This document shows positions 1 through 14,800 of a stretch of 64,000 nt of DNA, in pieces. Source of the DNA: Malania oleifera (lineage: Eukaryota > Streptophyta > Magnoliopsida > Santalales > Ximeniaceae). Numbering within the stretch: position 1 is the stretch's first letter; each line of letters begins with the position of its first letter. The notes under the pieces are model-generated. The model was not told the origin of the DNA and ran no database searches. It saw only the letters and a list, made by a program, of their open reading frames with translations. The stretch lies in NCBI RefSeq assembly GCF_029873635.1, contig NC_080420.1, positions 55,327,457-55,391,456 of the forward strand. The letters are read 5' to 3'. A program made the translations under genes and the position numbers.

Positions 1-1039
1 AGCGAATACCCAATTGGAGTTCTTGGGGACTGGATGTAAGTCGTGTTATTGAACCATTATAACTTTGCTGTTTGCTCTTGTTTGCTTGCTTGGGTTGCAT
101 CTGCACTTAGTGTCAAAATTAGTTTATGAACACAATTTTAATCACCCAATTCAAAACACACCCCACCCCCAACCCCCTTTTTTTTCTCAGGTGTGATATT
201 TGGGCCAACAAAATATAACTGGAATTAGTAATCAAACAGCAGTAAGAATTATGTCTTTTCAAAGTTCCATTCAACACACATTTCATTGAAAAAGGAAACT
301 CAGGAAAAAAAAAAAATCTAGGACAAAAAAATAATTCTAAAGGGGCAACAACCTGTTCAAAAGATTGATGACGTATGACAGTTTTGTTTTTTAAAAAAAA
401 AAAAAATAAGCAGAAGGTGAAAAGACATTAAGAGCACCAAAGGTGTGCAACCCAACACCCAAGTACTACACTAGCAGAGGTTGAAAGAAATAGAAATGAC
501 AAAATTGATGGCAGCCTGAATAAATTCTACCAAATGATTATTAAAAATAGAAAATATTTCTAATCTGCTTATACAAAATTAATTGAAGTTTTTTTCTCCT
601 CTTATCAATGAAATCTCTTCTTTTGCTACTAAAAAAACAATTAATTGAAGATTCTATACCTTCAAAACTCTTCTGTTTCTTTTCTGTGACACCAACCAAA
701 AGAGAATGAAAAGCATCAAATCTATAAATTCTTTCCTTCGTGTATCTGTAAAATTCTTGAAGCACATACTGTTAAAAAGTCAACATCTAACTCAGTCTCT
801 TGGCCAGAGAGAGAAGCTCTGGTTAGCTCTTATTTCATATTTCTTCTTGGAAGGGTTCTTTGGGATTGTCATTTATGAGAAGAATTAAGATTGGGGACTA
901 GAACATTTTGCTATGTGTTTTGAGAACTTGAATGCAAATCAGAAGATGCAAATAAGGGAGAATGGCATGAGATAGAAGAGCTCATAAAGAGGTTACTTTA
1001 GGTCGAGCCCTACAGGACTATTAATAGAGGTGACCATAA
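1..1039. other. Noncoding, probably UEV1 intron 2
   Basis: AT-rich DNA with poly-A and poly-T runs and no credible exon. At 603-625 it shares an identical 23-bp string with the LINE 3' end at 8884-8906 and is followed by an A-run, so 590-640 is a small LINE 3' tail remnant. Confidence 0.5.
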
Positions 1040-1195
1040 GGGTAGATGAAGTACCTTCCCATGGAAAGCTATTTGGAAAACAGTAGTCCCCACCAAAGCA
1101 GAGCATTTTTTTTGGTTCAATTGGGTAAGCAGTGGGAAGAAAGATTCGTACTATTGACAACCAGCAGAAAAGAGGTATGCCCAATGTTACCTAGA
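1040..1195 (+). mobile_element. L1 LINE fragment (zinc-binding RT tail)
   Basis: One frame reads FPWKAIWKTVVPTKAEHFFW and then degenerates. This matches the zinc-binding domain after the reverse transcriptase of plant L1 LINEs (typically FPWK.IWK...P.+..FF.W). Only about 50 residues are recognisable and stops follow. It lies inside the presumed UEV1 intron 2. Confidence 0.6.
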
Positions 1196-2671
1196 ATGTT
1201 AAACATCATGGTACATGGAACAGGCACAGGATTGCGGTACAGTACATGCTCTAAAATGTGGAACGTTAGGTGTATACTTAAATAGATATATTGGGGAGGA
1301 AAGTACAATGCCACTTGTATATTTAGGAGAGGATGTTGAGAGGTTTCTAAATGTAGAAGAGATTCTCTGTTATGGAATAGATTAATAATAATAGAAATAG
1401 AGTTAATATGTGAAGATTCCCCAATTTTAATTAATAAAACATTATGTTATGTGAAAAACATTGAATTAAAACTTTGGATCAATAGATTTAGCACTCCAGA
1501 ACAAAAATATACCATATTTCGGAACTCTTTATCAATACATGGTTTGCTAGGGAGTTAGAGTTCGCCAGTAACTACGGGTACGCCTTTTGTTAACGAGTTC
1601 TTTTTATGTAAACAGCAGGCCACAGATGGTTTAGACATTCTTATAAGCTGTTGCTAGTCCAGTAATTACAAGAAAAGTGCAGTCGATATGATGGGGATTA
1701 AATGGTTCTACACCCTAATTGTCATAAGCAAAACTGGGATACAGTATATATGTGCATCAAATGATTCACATCCTCATAAGTGTTTGTGTGTGTGTGTAAT
1801 CACATGGCATTCGTTATGCCAACCAATCAGGATATGATGTTGAACCATGGTGGTCCATTCGAGCAAATCTTTCCCCAATCTCTTGTTTCTATAGAATATA
1901 AGTTCAATTGTGCAGCACATTTAACCAAGTGCCCGCAAACTGGATAACAGGTTGAGCATTCAATAATTTATGAGCAACAAATTTGATGTAACAACAACGA
2001 CTTGGTTAGACAAAGCACATTCACTTTGGAGGCCGAAATGAGAACTTTTGGTATGCAAGAAATTTGGTCTAAAGGAAAGTGTCCTGGTAGTGTGGAGTCT
2101 TATTTTATGACTAAATGTCATGGACATTTTTAGTAATTTCAATGTGGCTCAAGTGATCTTTTGGTTAGATTTACAGGTAAAATACAAAACATTGTCAAAA
2201 TCTAATCAAAGTACTTGGGCACCAAGTTTCCTCAAGCCACTTGAGTATTCTTGCGCATCAAGTGGGATTATTCCAGCAAGTCAAACTAGGACACCAAAAT
2301 TGCTTAGCCACCAAGCATTCTTGGTCACCAAGCTTACTTTCCCCATAAGCATGTATCATACTGAACGACTGATCTTTGGATGGAGTTGAACTATGAAATT
2401 AAATTGTGTTTCCTGTGTGCTTTAAGCCTGTTTGCATGGACAACCAGCCCCCCCAAAACCCAATCAGAACTGTTCAAGACTCTGCATCAGAACTGTTCAA
2501 GAAGGTATCCAGTCCATAACATAGGCCTTAGATCCATCATAAAACCTCAAAAATTTAACTCAAACCTAATAATACATTCTGAAAAGCAACCAATTTGTAA
2601 GTACAAATTAATATATAAATATATATAATTTCTAGAACTGCACAAGGAAATTTGTAAAAATCAAAACGTAC
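1196..2671. other. Noncoding, intron 2 of UEV1
   Basis: No exon of the UEV1 continuation and no recognisable element was found. It contains a short (GT)n run near 1782-1796. Confidence 0.5.
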
Positions 2672-2811
2672 ATTAGGAGGACCAATTATAGTCCCAGTCC
2701 AAGACTGCATGAATATATCATCAGCGTCGTCCATTCCATAGCTGACAGTTCCATCCCCAATTCCCTTTTCTCCTCTCTCAAGCTCTTCCAGCAATCTGAA
2801 ATTCCTAGGAA
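2672..2811 (-). CDS. UEV1: UEV1 exon 2
   Basis: 140 bp encoding residues 10 (completed) to 56. The minus-strand acceptor is ...TTCGCAG just before 2811 and the donor is GTACGT at 2671-2666. The exon ends on a complete codon (Asn of GPPN). All residues fit the family without stops or frameshifts. Confidence 0.95.
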
Positions 2812-5800
2812 CTGCGAATGTGCAATTTCAATCAGAGAACTATATATTGATAAATGCATTCATTCTAAAAATAGTCATGCAATAACAAAGACTAAAAACT
2901 TGCCACAGAAATAAAACTAATAAAGATTTCCAAATGCATATCTGTATGATCTGAATATTTCACAATTTTCAAAGGAATAATCAAAATTTAAAATATTTGG
3001 GACTTGCTCAGTGCTTTTTGGGTATTGGGATGATCAATATGTACATAATTAGAGTTTGAAAGTTAATGTGTTATTGTCAGCACACTCTACCAACATTCAC
3101 TTGTTAATTAAAAACATAAATACCTCAGATCCAAGTGTCATCCTTGTCCTTTTATCTGCATGCCAAAACCCTACATGGCCTGCTAGGAATTAGAGAGGAG
3201 CGAGAGGGAGAGATCTCATAATTGTGTAGGACTTCAACATAGAAGTTCGAAAAAGAAAGCCTAACTTAGACCTTTGAGCATTGCTATATTGACAAATGTC
3301 CCCAGGCTAACAACTACAAGCCCTCTCGACGGGATCCAAAGAGCACAAAGTGAAGAGTGAAGATCCCAGTGCATGGGAATGCCTAACAAACTTTGTTGAG
3401 CTCCTTAGAAAGACACATGCATTCAAGCCAGATAACATCCAGAACCACTCTACCACCTTAGTAACAGCAGTCCAGACTTCAAACCAAACAAGGAAGTGGA
3501 AGCAACTGACATGAAACATTCCAGACAGTCAATAAGACAGCCACGGGGGCCCCAGTTGAAAATGCGAGTTCTCTCCCACACAACACAATATGGAGATCAA
3601 TATCCTCAACTGGGAAAGTGATTCGCTTCACAAATGTGAGCCTTGCACCCCATGATCTCTATAAATAGCCTACTCTCTCCTGCGATTAACCCCTCTAATT
3701 GGTAACTACCCCTTGAAATACACATCTCTATGTCGAGGTTAAGCAACCCAAGGGATTGTAAGACACCTATATGCTCAGTTTGGTCCTCATCACTTAAATC
3801 TTTGACTTCCTTAAATCTTTCATTTTGACTTACAGATCAAAGAGTTATCCCAAAGCCTCACCTAAAATCACTCTCCTTTGTTCCGTCTGACAGACACAAT
3901 CACAAAACATTCCTGCCTCACCAACCAAATCTCTGTTAACATCTTTTACGATTATTTTCAATTCATGTCTCTCATCCATCCAGGACGGGTGTCACCATAG
4001 CCCAGCAACCAATAAAGTGCACTACTGATCAATCTCAATCAACACCAAATATTTCATCCATACAAACAAAAGAGATTCCCTATTCCATTCATTTTAAATT
4101 AAGGTCTATCTTTCTAGTTTAACAAAGACAAGACAGTAGATCTGGTCACCCTTTAAAAAGACAATTATTCAAGACATAATTTTCTTTTCAAAGAGTTCTT
4201 TCACTCAGAAGTCTTTGAGTACTATAAATTATGTATGCTTTTATTAAACACACACACACACGTGTCCTACCCTCAGAGGGGGCCATTAGAGTTCAGCCAC
4301 ATAGCAATACCCAGTAGCCACAACCCAACATCGCTTTAGAAATGTTTTTAGTTTCTTGCCAAGAACATGAGAAACAACATTCTGCCTAAGACCATGCAGC
4401 AAAAAAAAAAAAAAGAATCGATTTTCGCCTCCTCTGATCCCTTTTTTTTTTTTTTTTGGAACCCATCTTCACTCTCCTGGGATTCTATTAATGACACTTT
4501 GGCCAGGGCAACAAACCATTCCCAAGGTAGAAAACCAAGCCCTTCTACTTCAAGGTGCAGCCATAACAAACAACTGATACTTTCGTCTCTCTAAGATGGT
4601 CTTTTCCATTTATCCAAGATGAACTTTAACTAGAAGTGCTCAGAATCTTTTTCCTGTTATCCAAGAGAACCCACTAAAGCTTTACTCACTCACTCACTCT
4701 GCTGTTCAAGCTCATATTGGCAAGGTTGTCAGAATCAGGATTCTATGTAGGATCATTGGAGGGGCCTGCAGGATCAGATCGAGAATCGTAATATTCTACT
4801 TTCAGTGTAAAAAAAATATTTAAAATAAATGTATATGGAATTTTATGACAATTCTTAAGACTATAAGCTTAATTAATAAGTCAATCAAGTTAAAAACAAT
4901 TCTTAAGCACACAATATTGTAAATCTGTATTCTGTAAGCACTAAGCAGTAAGCACAGCTGCAAGTCTGCAACACAAGTCTTAGTCTCTTAGAACTTAGAA
5001 TTTTGAACAAGTAGCTGTCAAGTTTACAAAAAAATAACCAAAACAATCTTCAATCAAAAAGAGAAAATTCCAATTAAGTTAAATACTTAATAACTTAAAG
5101 AGATTGATGATTCTTTCTTGAAGAAAAAGATGAACAACTCCTCAGGGAAAAAAGAAGAGGAAGGAGGAGAAAAACAGAACCCAGTAATTGTAGCTGGCTG
5201 TAGCTCACTGCTGAGTGTTGAGTCTGCTGAATGAATGGTTTTTCTTTTCAAGGCTCAAGCATACCTAGAAATTGATTGAAGACTGAAGAGTGCTGACTCT
5301 GCTGGCTGCTGAGGTGTTCGACAGAGAGAAGGGGACTGAAAAAGGAATCAAACACCAAAGAACAATCAGAACTGAGTGCCAACAGAAGAATTGACTGTGG
5401 AGAGTGCTGAACTGCTGATCGAACACGAACTGGACTGCTACAGGAGTAGTCAACTAGATTGGAGGAGAGTAGAGAGAGACGAGAGGCATTTGAAGGGTTC
5501 ACTGGTTGTTGCCTTCCTGATGATCAAAGTATCGAACACCAAAGCTGTCAAACAGAACTGCTGGGATTTATTTTCCCCTAGATTTCAAGATTTTGGGCTT
5601 AATGTAAAAACTTTAGGCCCTCTGGTACAGTAAAAACATATACTGGACCTTACAATTCAAGCCCAAAGAGAGAAAAGACCCAATCCAGGCAGCATTGTAG
5701 GATTGTAACGATTCTACTCATGATTTTGATTCTATGATTCCAGCGATTTTGCTACAATTCTGCTACAGCAATGTGATTTTCCTTGGAAGTTGAATCGTGG

Positions 5801-8800
5801 GGGTGAATTTGAATCATAGAATCATACGTTTCTACGACTCAAGTCGCGATTCGGGTATGCTGAAAATGCTCACTAGCTTCTTTGTCCTCATTTCCCAATT
5901 GAAGAAGGGCCCTCTTTTTTGAACCATATAAAAGGGAGAATATCTTCCACTCTACTTGCAAACGCACACGCACACACTCAAATTATTCTGCATGAAATAA
6001 CTCTTTAGATGGAAAATCTATCTTGAACCATTGTAATTGTCTCTTTAAGGGAAAACAAATGGGATCGAGGATGATATGAATCTTTAATATGGTGAAATAA
6101 TGGAGGTACTTCATTGTGTTATACTGGAAACACAGAACTAGATTTTAAGTGAGTAAAATGGAGAAACACTTCTGTTACAGTCAGTTTGTCCATATGGATG
6201 AAATAATTAAATAGAATGGGTGAAAGAGGTGGATTGTAATTCTAGTTTGTTCATAGGGTAGCAAAAGAGAGGAGGAGGAGAAGTTTTATTAAGGCGTTGG
6301 ATCTCGAATCAGGATGTCCTGTGAGGGATCAAAAACAGATTGGAGAGGAGACAACACGATTGTATAAGCATCCATATACAGAGGAGGCTGTCAGTATAGA
6401 CTGATGATTTAGGGGTTCATTAGAGTCCACCCTAGGGGTGGACAAGTCATGTAGGACAAGAAGCAAGTATATGGATGGATAATTTCGACCCAATGGCCTA
6501 TGTCGAGGAATTGGGTCAACAGTTTATTGGGTCCAAAATGAACTTAGTTAGTTACTTCTTTAAGTATGTGTGTGCTTAGGATGACTTTCTTAAAGCTTTT
6601 GCTGAATTTTATGGGAACAGGAGGCTGGGCAAGAGCATTAATTCCACTTTTATTACACCCTTTCCTAAGAAATCTAGACCCATTAAGTTAGAGGGCATTA
6701 GACCTATTAGTATAGTCTCCAGTGTGTGTAAAATCATCACCAAAGTTCTCGTTAATAGGCTGAGTGCGGTGCTGGATAAAGTCTATTTCTGCAGCTCAGA
6801 GCTTTTGTGGGGGGAAGACAAATAGTGGACGCTATTTTGGTGGCTAACAAGGTGGTGGAGGATATTCATAGGAGGAAGAAGAGGGGTTTCATTTTTAAAT
6901 TGGATTTTGGGAAGGCCTGTGATAGAATAAGTTGGAGTTTTTCGATAAATTTGAGAAAGGATTTTGGTGAGCATTGGCGCAGGTGGTTAGGGGGTTGTTC
7001 GTCAAATGTGTGGTTTTCAGTAGTATAAATGGGGAACCTCAGTCGCAGTATAGGACTTCGAGAGGTATTAGACAAGGTGATCCACTTCGCCTTTTTTGTT
7101 CATTTTAGTAGCTGATGTGTTGAGTAGAATGGTGGATAGGGCTATGGATAGGAAGAGGGTAAAAGGGTTGGAAGTTGGGAGAGAGGGAGTGGTGGTCTTC
7201 CATCTTCAGTTTGTCGATGATACTATTTTCTTGTTAGAAGATCACACCCCTTCTTTCAATTGTGTTCTATGTATCCTCAAAGTCTTTGAGAGAATATCGG
7301 GGCTTCAAATAAAATATGGGGAAAAGTGGCTTAGCAAATATTAATATGCCTGTTGAGCGAATTAGGGAGCGGTCTTCTATCGTGGGGTGTGGTCTTTCAG
7401 AATGGCCTTTGACTTATTTAGGGGTGTGGTCCTATGTGTGCAGAGTATTGGAATCTGATAGTGGAGAGAATGGCTAAGAAGCTTGATGGTTGGAAGGGGG
7501 CACTTTTTTTCTTTGGGGGTAGAATCACCCTTATCCAAGATTGTTTATCTAGTATCTTGTCATATTGTTTTTCTCTTTTTAGGATTCCAGTGTTGCTAAA
7601 AAGATTGAGAAAATCATGAGGGATCTCTTGTGGTCCAGAGTCGGGGGTTTTAGGTATCATTTAGTAAGGTGGGAAGAGGTTTGTTGGTCTAAATTGGAGG
7701 GAGGGTTGGGTCTCGGAAATTTGGTGTCTAAAAACATCCCCCTTTTAGTTAAGTGGTTATAGCACTTTCCCCTAGAAAATAACTCCCTTTGGCCTAGTGT
7801 GATTAGAAGTAAGTATGGTTTGGGTGAGAATGGGTGAGTCACCAATGTTAGTATGTAATATTCATCAAACAGCTTATGGAGAACTATTTCTCAAATTTAT
7901 CCCTTGTTTACTCCTCACATTAAATTTGTGGTGGAGAGGGGTTCTCAGATTTGATTTTAGAAAGATCCATGGCTGGGGAATGATGTTATAACCACATGCC
8001 TCATCTCTTTCATTTGAGCTCAAGGCAAGATAGTATGATTTCCTTCTTTGTCGTTGATTTGGGCAGTCCTCTGGCTTCCTGGAACTTTCATTTCAGAAGA
8101 TCTCTTAATGATAAAGAGCTGTTGGAACTTTCATCCTTGTTGTCGTTATTGAACAATGTCATTTTCTTCAGCTAGGGATACTTGGTCTTAGGTTTTGGAT
8201 CATTCAGGTGTGTCTTCTTGTAAATCTTCTTTTGAGTTTTTGATCAGTTCCCATTCTTGTTTTCTCCTATATTCATTTATTTGGAAGGCCAAAGCACCCC
8301 TAAAATTAAGATTTTCATTTGGCTGATTGTGCTTAATAAAATCAATACTAATAACTTGTTGCAGATCAGGAGACCTTTGAAGGCCTTATCTCCAGATGTT
8401 TGTGTGCTATGTTTCTTGAATTCTGAAACAGCACCTCATCTATTTTTACACTGATTATTCTTGGAAAACTGGGAATAAATTGTTTGGCGTGATGGGAGAA
8501 TCTTGGGTCTACCCAGCGTTGGTGGAGGGATAGTTGTCTTATTTCTTTTGAGGGGTTTGGTAAAAGGAATGATAGGATTGCACTTTGGATATGTGGTATT
8601 TTTGCAGTATGTTGGTATTATGGTTGGAGCATAATGCACCTATTTTTTCAGGGAGAAATTGAATTGGCAACCGGTATGGAAGAAGATTCATTATCTCGCC
8701 TCCTTATGGTGTGTTGGCTTCGGTTGCTTTAAGGCAGTTAGCTTTTCAGAGGTCCAGTGAGAATGGAGCAATTTTCTGCTCTAATTTTTTTTTCCAGTTT

Positions 8801-11800
8801 TTTGTTTTATTAGCTTATCTTTCTGGATTATTCCAGAATTTTGACAGGAGAAATCTTTTTCTCCCTTTCATAAATTCTTTTTTTATCAATGAAATCTCTT
8901 CTTTTGTTAACAAAAAAAAAAAATTGCTTGTATTATGATTATGTATGTTGGCGGCTTGTTTGTAGTATTTGTGTATTCTAGGGTTAAGTTCGTAATGTAA
9001 TGTAGTTTTAGGTGTGTGTGTGTGTGTGTAATTTCATGTGTTTAGAGGTTTTCTTATGGATAGTGTGTGAAAGCCATGTCATAAGCAGTTGTTGAATGTG
9101 AGTTTTCCCCTGGTGTCCCCTCTCTCCTCTCTTCCCCTTCCTCTCTTCGATTTCTTCCAATCTCTCCCATGGCTGCAGATCCTTTGACGCTGCCCCTGCA
9201 TCGATAAGGCTATATGGTTAGAACAGCCTTCTGAAGTTGAAGTTAAAATGGCAATATTTGATATGGATAGGGATAATGCTCTGGGTCATGATGGCTTTTT
9301 ACGATGGTTTTCTTTTTCAGAATAGCTGGGAAGTTTTGCAGGATGTTGTTAGGTGTTCCCCCCCCCCCCCCCTTTTTTGGGGAGGGGGTGGGGGGAAGTT
9401 CCATGGGAAATAGTGCAAATTCAACCTTTGTAACTTTGATACCTCTGAAGGTACGGTCTAGAAGGATGAGAGATTTTAGACCTATTAGTTTGGTAACTAG
9501 TTTTTACAATATTTTTACCATGGTCATATCCAGGAGACTCAAAAAGGGGCTGGAGGATGCAGTGATGGTGACACAGTCTGCATTTATTTGACAGACAAAT
9601 GTTACACAATGTTTGAGTGGCTAAGGAATCATTTAGAACCACTTATGCAGAAGTGCTTTTCAAGAAAAGTGCTGAACTTAATAAGTATTGATAATAAGTG
9701 CTGAACTGAAAGAGTGTTGAAAGTTATAAGTGGAATTTGGTTGTGTTTAAAATAAGAGGTATTTGGATACTTACTTTTATTATAGGGTATTATACCATTA
9801 TTTTTAAACATATTTTAAATTACAATTATTAATATTTGTTTAATTAACAACTTCATTAATAATTATTTTAATAATTTATAATTTAAATTTAAATATTTTC
9901 TATTAAAAAATAATATAAGATTATTATTTTTAATTATTAACAATCTTGTTATTTATGTATATTTATAACATATTACTACCATATTAAATTATGATAAAAT
10001 TAATATTATTAATTAAATTTAAAATTTTAATTTATTTAATGTTAATTTAAATTAATAAATAGTTCTTGTTCAATCCAAAATTTAATTATAATTACTAATA
10101 TGTATTTTTAAATATATTTTTATAATTAAAAATTTAAATGATAATTATATTAATTTTGTAATTAAATTTTAAATATTTTCTAAAAACTAAAATAATATAA
10201 TATTATTTATTAATTAACAATAATCTTGTCATTAATGTATATTGATAACATATGATTATCACATTAATTTATGTTAAAAGTAGTATTAATAACTAAATTA
10301 AAATTTTTAGTTTATTTTATGTTAATTTAAATTTATAGATGGTTATTTTTATTCATTCCAAAATTTAATTATATTTTATTAATAGCTAAAAGGTTATAAT
10401 GCATCATAAAATAATATATGATTAATTTTTTAATCTAGCAATTTAATTAATGATTATTTTATATGAAATAATTAATTAACATTTAAATATTTTTATTAAG
10501 TAAAAATAATATAATATTATTTTTTATTAACAACAATCTTGTTCTTAATTTATATTTATAACATATGATTATCATATTTATTAATTTATGTTAAAATAAT
10601 GTTATTAATTAAATTAGTATTTTCAATTTTTAATATTAATTTAAATTAATAGATGGTTCTTCTTCTTCTTCATTCCAAAATTAAATAATGTTTCATTAAT
10701 AATTAATATATTATAATACATAATAAAATAATACATGATTATCTTCTAATGTATTTTAAATTATAAAATAGCCACTAAATTTTCTTATATTTGCAAAATT
10801 GACCCCATGAACAATGCCACTTATAAGTGGCCAAAAAACTATCTTAGATTACTTCTCAAAATTCATTTAAATAGTTCTCAAAAAAATGAGTTTGAAAAGC
10901 ACTTTTTGCAATAAGTGTTTGTTGTACAGTCAGATGCCACTAGTTTATAAAAGTGTTTATTTAAAGTGATAAGTGCTATAAGCACTTTTTTTTTTGGGAG
11001 GAGTAAGAAGGGTGTGGTTCTCAAATTGGGTTTTGAGAACGCTTATAACATGGTGAATTGGGGTTTCTTAGACCAAGTGATGGGCAAGAGGGGTTCTAGA
11101 TTGGTGTGGAGGAATTGGATAAAAGGAGGTTTTAGTTCTACAAATATGTTGTGATTGTTAATGGACAACCTAGGAAGCTGTTTAAGGCCTCTTGGTGGTT
11201 GAAAAAAGGGGACCCTTTGTCTCCTTTCTTCTTTGTGGTTGATGATTAAAGTAGGTTGTTTCTCATGCTTAGGAGTAGGTAGAAATTAGAGGCTTAGTGA
11301 TTTGTGAGGGACAAGGTTGAGGTGTCCCATGACACCATATTTTTCCGGGAGGATAATGTTGGCAAGCACTGAAAAATTCTCATTCTTTTGAGGTTGAAGA
11401 TCAACATGTCCAAGAGTGGGGTGGCTGGCATTAACTCATATAGAGGGATTTAGCTATAGCTGGCTGTGCTTCTTTGATTTAGCCTTTATCATACTTTGAT
11501 CTTCCTTTACGGAACAACCTATGTCTAAAGTTTTACGGGATCCTATGATTAAGAGAGTGGGAAGAAGTTGGAAGGGTGGAGGAGGGCTTTACTTATCACT
11601 AGGGGGTCATATTACTCTCATTAGCACATACCTCTCTAACATTCCCATTTACTTCTTATCACTTTTTAGAGTTATGAGAGGTTGAGAGATTTACTGAGGC
11701 CAGGTATTGGTGAAAGCAAGAGGGTCATCTTGTAGGTTGGGATATGGTTAGGAGACCTATGTGAGGGGGATTTGGGGCTTGGAAATTCGGTATCTAAAAA

Positions 11801-14800
11801 CATATCTTTAATAGCAAAACAGCTATGGAGGTTCCCCTTAGAGGCTAATCCCCTAAGGGATCAGGTTATTAGAAGTATGGAATTCATTAGAATGGGTGGA
11901 CGCTAAAGGAAATGGCAGTGTTTCTCATGTAAATCCTTACAAATTCCTCTCCCATATTGCTTGTTGATCTTTCCTCTTACACATTTCAAAGTGGGCAATG
12001 GCAATAATATTAGATTCTGGGAAGACATTTGGGGTGGGTGAGACTGCATTGAAGCTGTTGGTACTTCATCTGTTTAGATTAGCTTTTTTATTTTGATTAA
12101 AAAAAATTTTTTTTTTAAAAAAAGGGGGAAGATATATTAAGAGAGAGAACATACAATCAGAGCCAGGATACTAAATCCTCAAAAAGAAAAAAGGAGAAAC
12201 AAGAGCGAAAACAAAGATAAAAATAAATAAATAAAATAAAACTAAAAAACTAAAATCAGCAAAGAAAATCCCTCTTTAAGCCATTCCCATCATAGTTCAC
12301 CAAACACTTCAACTTAGCTAATTCCCTATGAAGCCAAACTTCATTTCCCCCATGACCAAACAAATTGATGCCAAACACTATCCAACAAACTCTTCAGTTT
12401 GAATTACATGGATTTGTTCCCTTACCAACTGTGACTAACCGGGAGGGTTTTCCTTCTCATTAACCAAGCCCCACGTAGAATCATAAATCTGATTCTGGGC
12501 TTCCTTAATGATTGGCCAAACAGAGGTTTTAATAGGCCTTTATTGCTGTCAAACAATGGCCAGGTGTAAATAATCATCAAAGACCCGGGTCCAACCCACC
12601 AATACATCATCATCCATCCCTTTGTCCATGCAGGAACCCAGGCCGCCTCTGGATAAAACTCCTCATCCAGAACCCTTGCCCCTAGCAACATTGATTGATC
12701 GTACGAAGCAAGCCAAAGGACTTCCTCTTGGACTTCTCCCCACAATGAGCACACACCGCCTCCGACATTCTTAGAAGTCGAATGAACACCAGCATCATCA
12801 ATGCTTACTGACACTTTCCAACTCCAAGAATGATTTTCTGTGTTTTTTTTGCCCGGACCCCACACACGCGGGAGCTTTGTGCACCAGGCTGCCCTTTTTT
12901 ATCTTCTTTTTTTTTTTTTTTTTTTTTTTGCTACCTACGCCATCAGTGCCAGGAAGAAATGAGCTCAGCAGAGCACTAAATGCTTCTCCAAATCAAAGCC
13001 ACCCATCACCTTTGTGCCTTTCAGAGACAAAGATGGAACACCATTTGCCTCTCCATTCATGGCCAAATTCCAAGAACTTACCTGCCTTCATGACATGAAT
13101 CACCATCCAATGGTAATATAACCCGCCCAAAATCTTCAAAAAACCTTGCTTTACCTTACGAAAATCCTTGCGAGCACCATGTTCCTGCAGCTGATGAAAG
13201 TCTTACCCACCAATTGCATTGTTAATTCCTCTCAAGAACAAACAAAGCTACAACCTTCCCCACTTAAATCCAATCTCAGATCAAAGAAATCCCCTCTGAG
13301 GCTCCAATATGGACTGAACTAAGCCCCACCATCAAGAACTAATAGCACTATGACAAAGAGCGATAGTGAGATGAGAGGTGGAGAGATCTTCACATGAGAA
13401 AGAAAACATCACTCCTGTTTAGATTATGCACTGTTCATAATGCAACAATAATAGCTGTTTTTCTTTTGAGCGGGGCCTCCTTTTCTCAGGATTTCCACTT
13501 CTTTAAGACTCTCAACAATGGAGAGGTTCATGAGCTTACTTCTTTGCTAAGTATGTTGGATTCTTTCGTTTCTCAAAATTGGGAAGATGCTCAGGTTTGG
13601 CTAGGGGATTCTTTGGGTTCCTTTTCTTCTAAATCTTTCTTTTCTCATCTTCTGAGACCTGCAGCCCCTTGTCCTTCTCCTTTGTGTGACATAGTTTGGA
13701 AGAATAAGGTTCCTTTTAAGGTCGGAGCTTTCACTAGGACTCTTATCACCTAACAGGATTAATACAAATGACTTATTACAGGCAAGAAGGCCCTACAAGG
13801 CTCTCAACTCAGATATTTCTGTGTCTGTGTCGCAAGTCCAATGAAGCTAATGTGCACCTTTTCTTCATTGCCGGCTGGCAAGGAATATTGGGGATGCTCT
13901 TTTCACCTGTTTTTTTTCGTGAAATGAGGGCAGCTCCACAAAATGTGTACGAATTCTTACTTGTGAGTATTAGAATTTAGGGAAGAGTAGACACAAGGGT
14001 AGGCTCTAAAGTTTTCTGCAGTGCATTCGATCTTTTGGATGTTGTGGCTCAAGGAGAGTGCAAGGATATATAAAGCTCAATCAGTTTCTCGTTCCCTGCT
14101 GTGGGATAGAGTTAATTTCTTTGGCATATTCTTTTGGAATTTTTGGAGAATATCATCTGTTCAAAGGAATTGGAGGGCAGCACTATTGTAATTAGCTTTT
14201 TGTGGAGGATCACTTATCTTCCATCTTCTGTACTTCTGTTTACTACTACAACAACAACAAAACCAAGCCTTAGTTCCACTAGGTGAGGTCGGTTATATGA
14301 ATCATTTTCCACCAATTTATGCGATCATGGACAATTTCTTTTAATAGATTCAAAGATATTAAATCCTTACTCACTATCTCCTCCCAAGTTATTTTAGGTC
14401 TACCCCTACCCCTTCTATTGCCCCCCACAGTAACTAAATCACTCTTCATCACAGGTGTACTATGTGGCCTAAGTTGCAAGTGTCTATACCATCTGAGTCA
14501 TCCACCACTTATCTTCTATACGAGCTACACCTAACTTACCACGAATATGTTTATTCCTTAATTTATCTTTCAATGTTATACCATTCATCCATCTAAGCAT
14601 TCTCATCTCGGCAACTTTTACTTTTTGTATATTATGTTTCTTCGTCGCCCAACATTCCAATTCATATAGCATAGCTAGTCTTATAATTGTCCTACAAAAC
14701 TTCCTTTTCAATTTTAAGGGTATTCTACGATCACAGAGTACACTTGAAGCACTTCTCCATTTTACCCAACCTGCTTTAACTCTATGCATTACATCATCTT

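Noticed and set aside
1-36. Exon-like start of the window ending in TG|GTAAG-type donor on the plus strand.
   Set aside because: Only 12 codons are visible, with no recognised protein and no matching acceptor in view. It does not fit the UEV1 continuation on the minus strand.
5265-5633. Overlapping frames on both strands as small genes.
   Set aside because: No conserved domain, both strands open over a GA-rich, repeat-like sequence, and inside the UEV1 intron.
12422-12865. 147-codon minus-strand frame as a host gene.
   Set aside because: It lies wholly inside an insertion bounded by a 12-bp target duplication. No recognised domain; it could be part of the mobile element.
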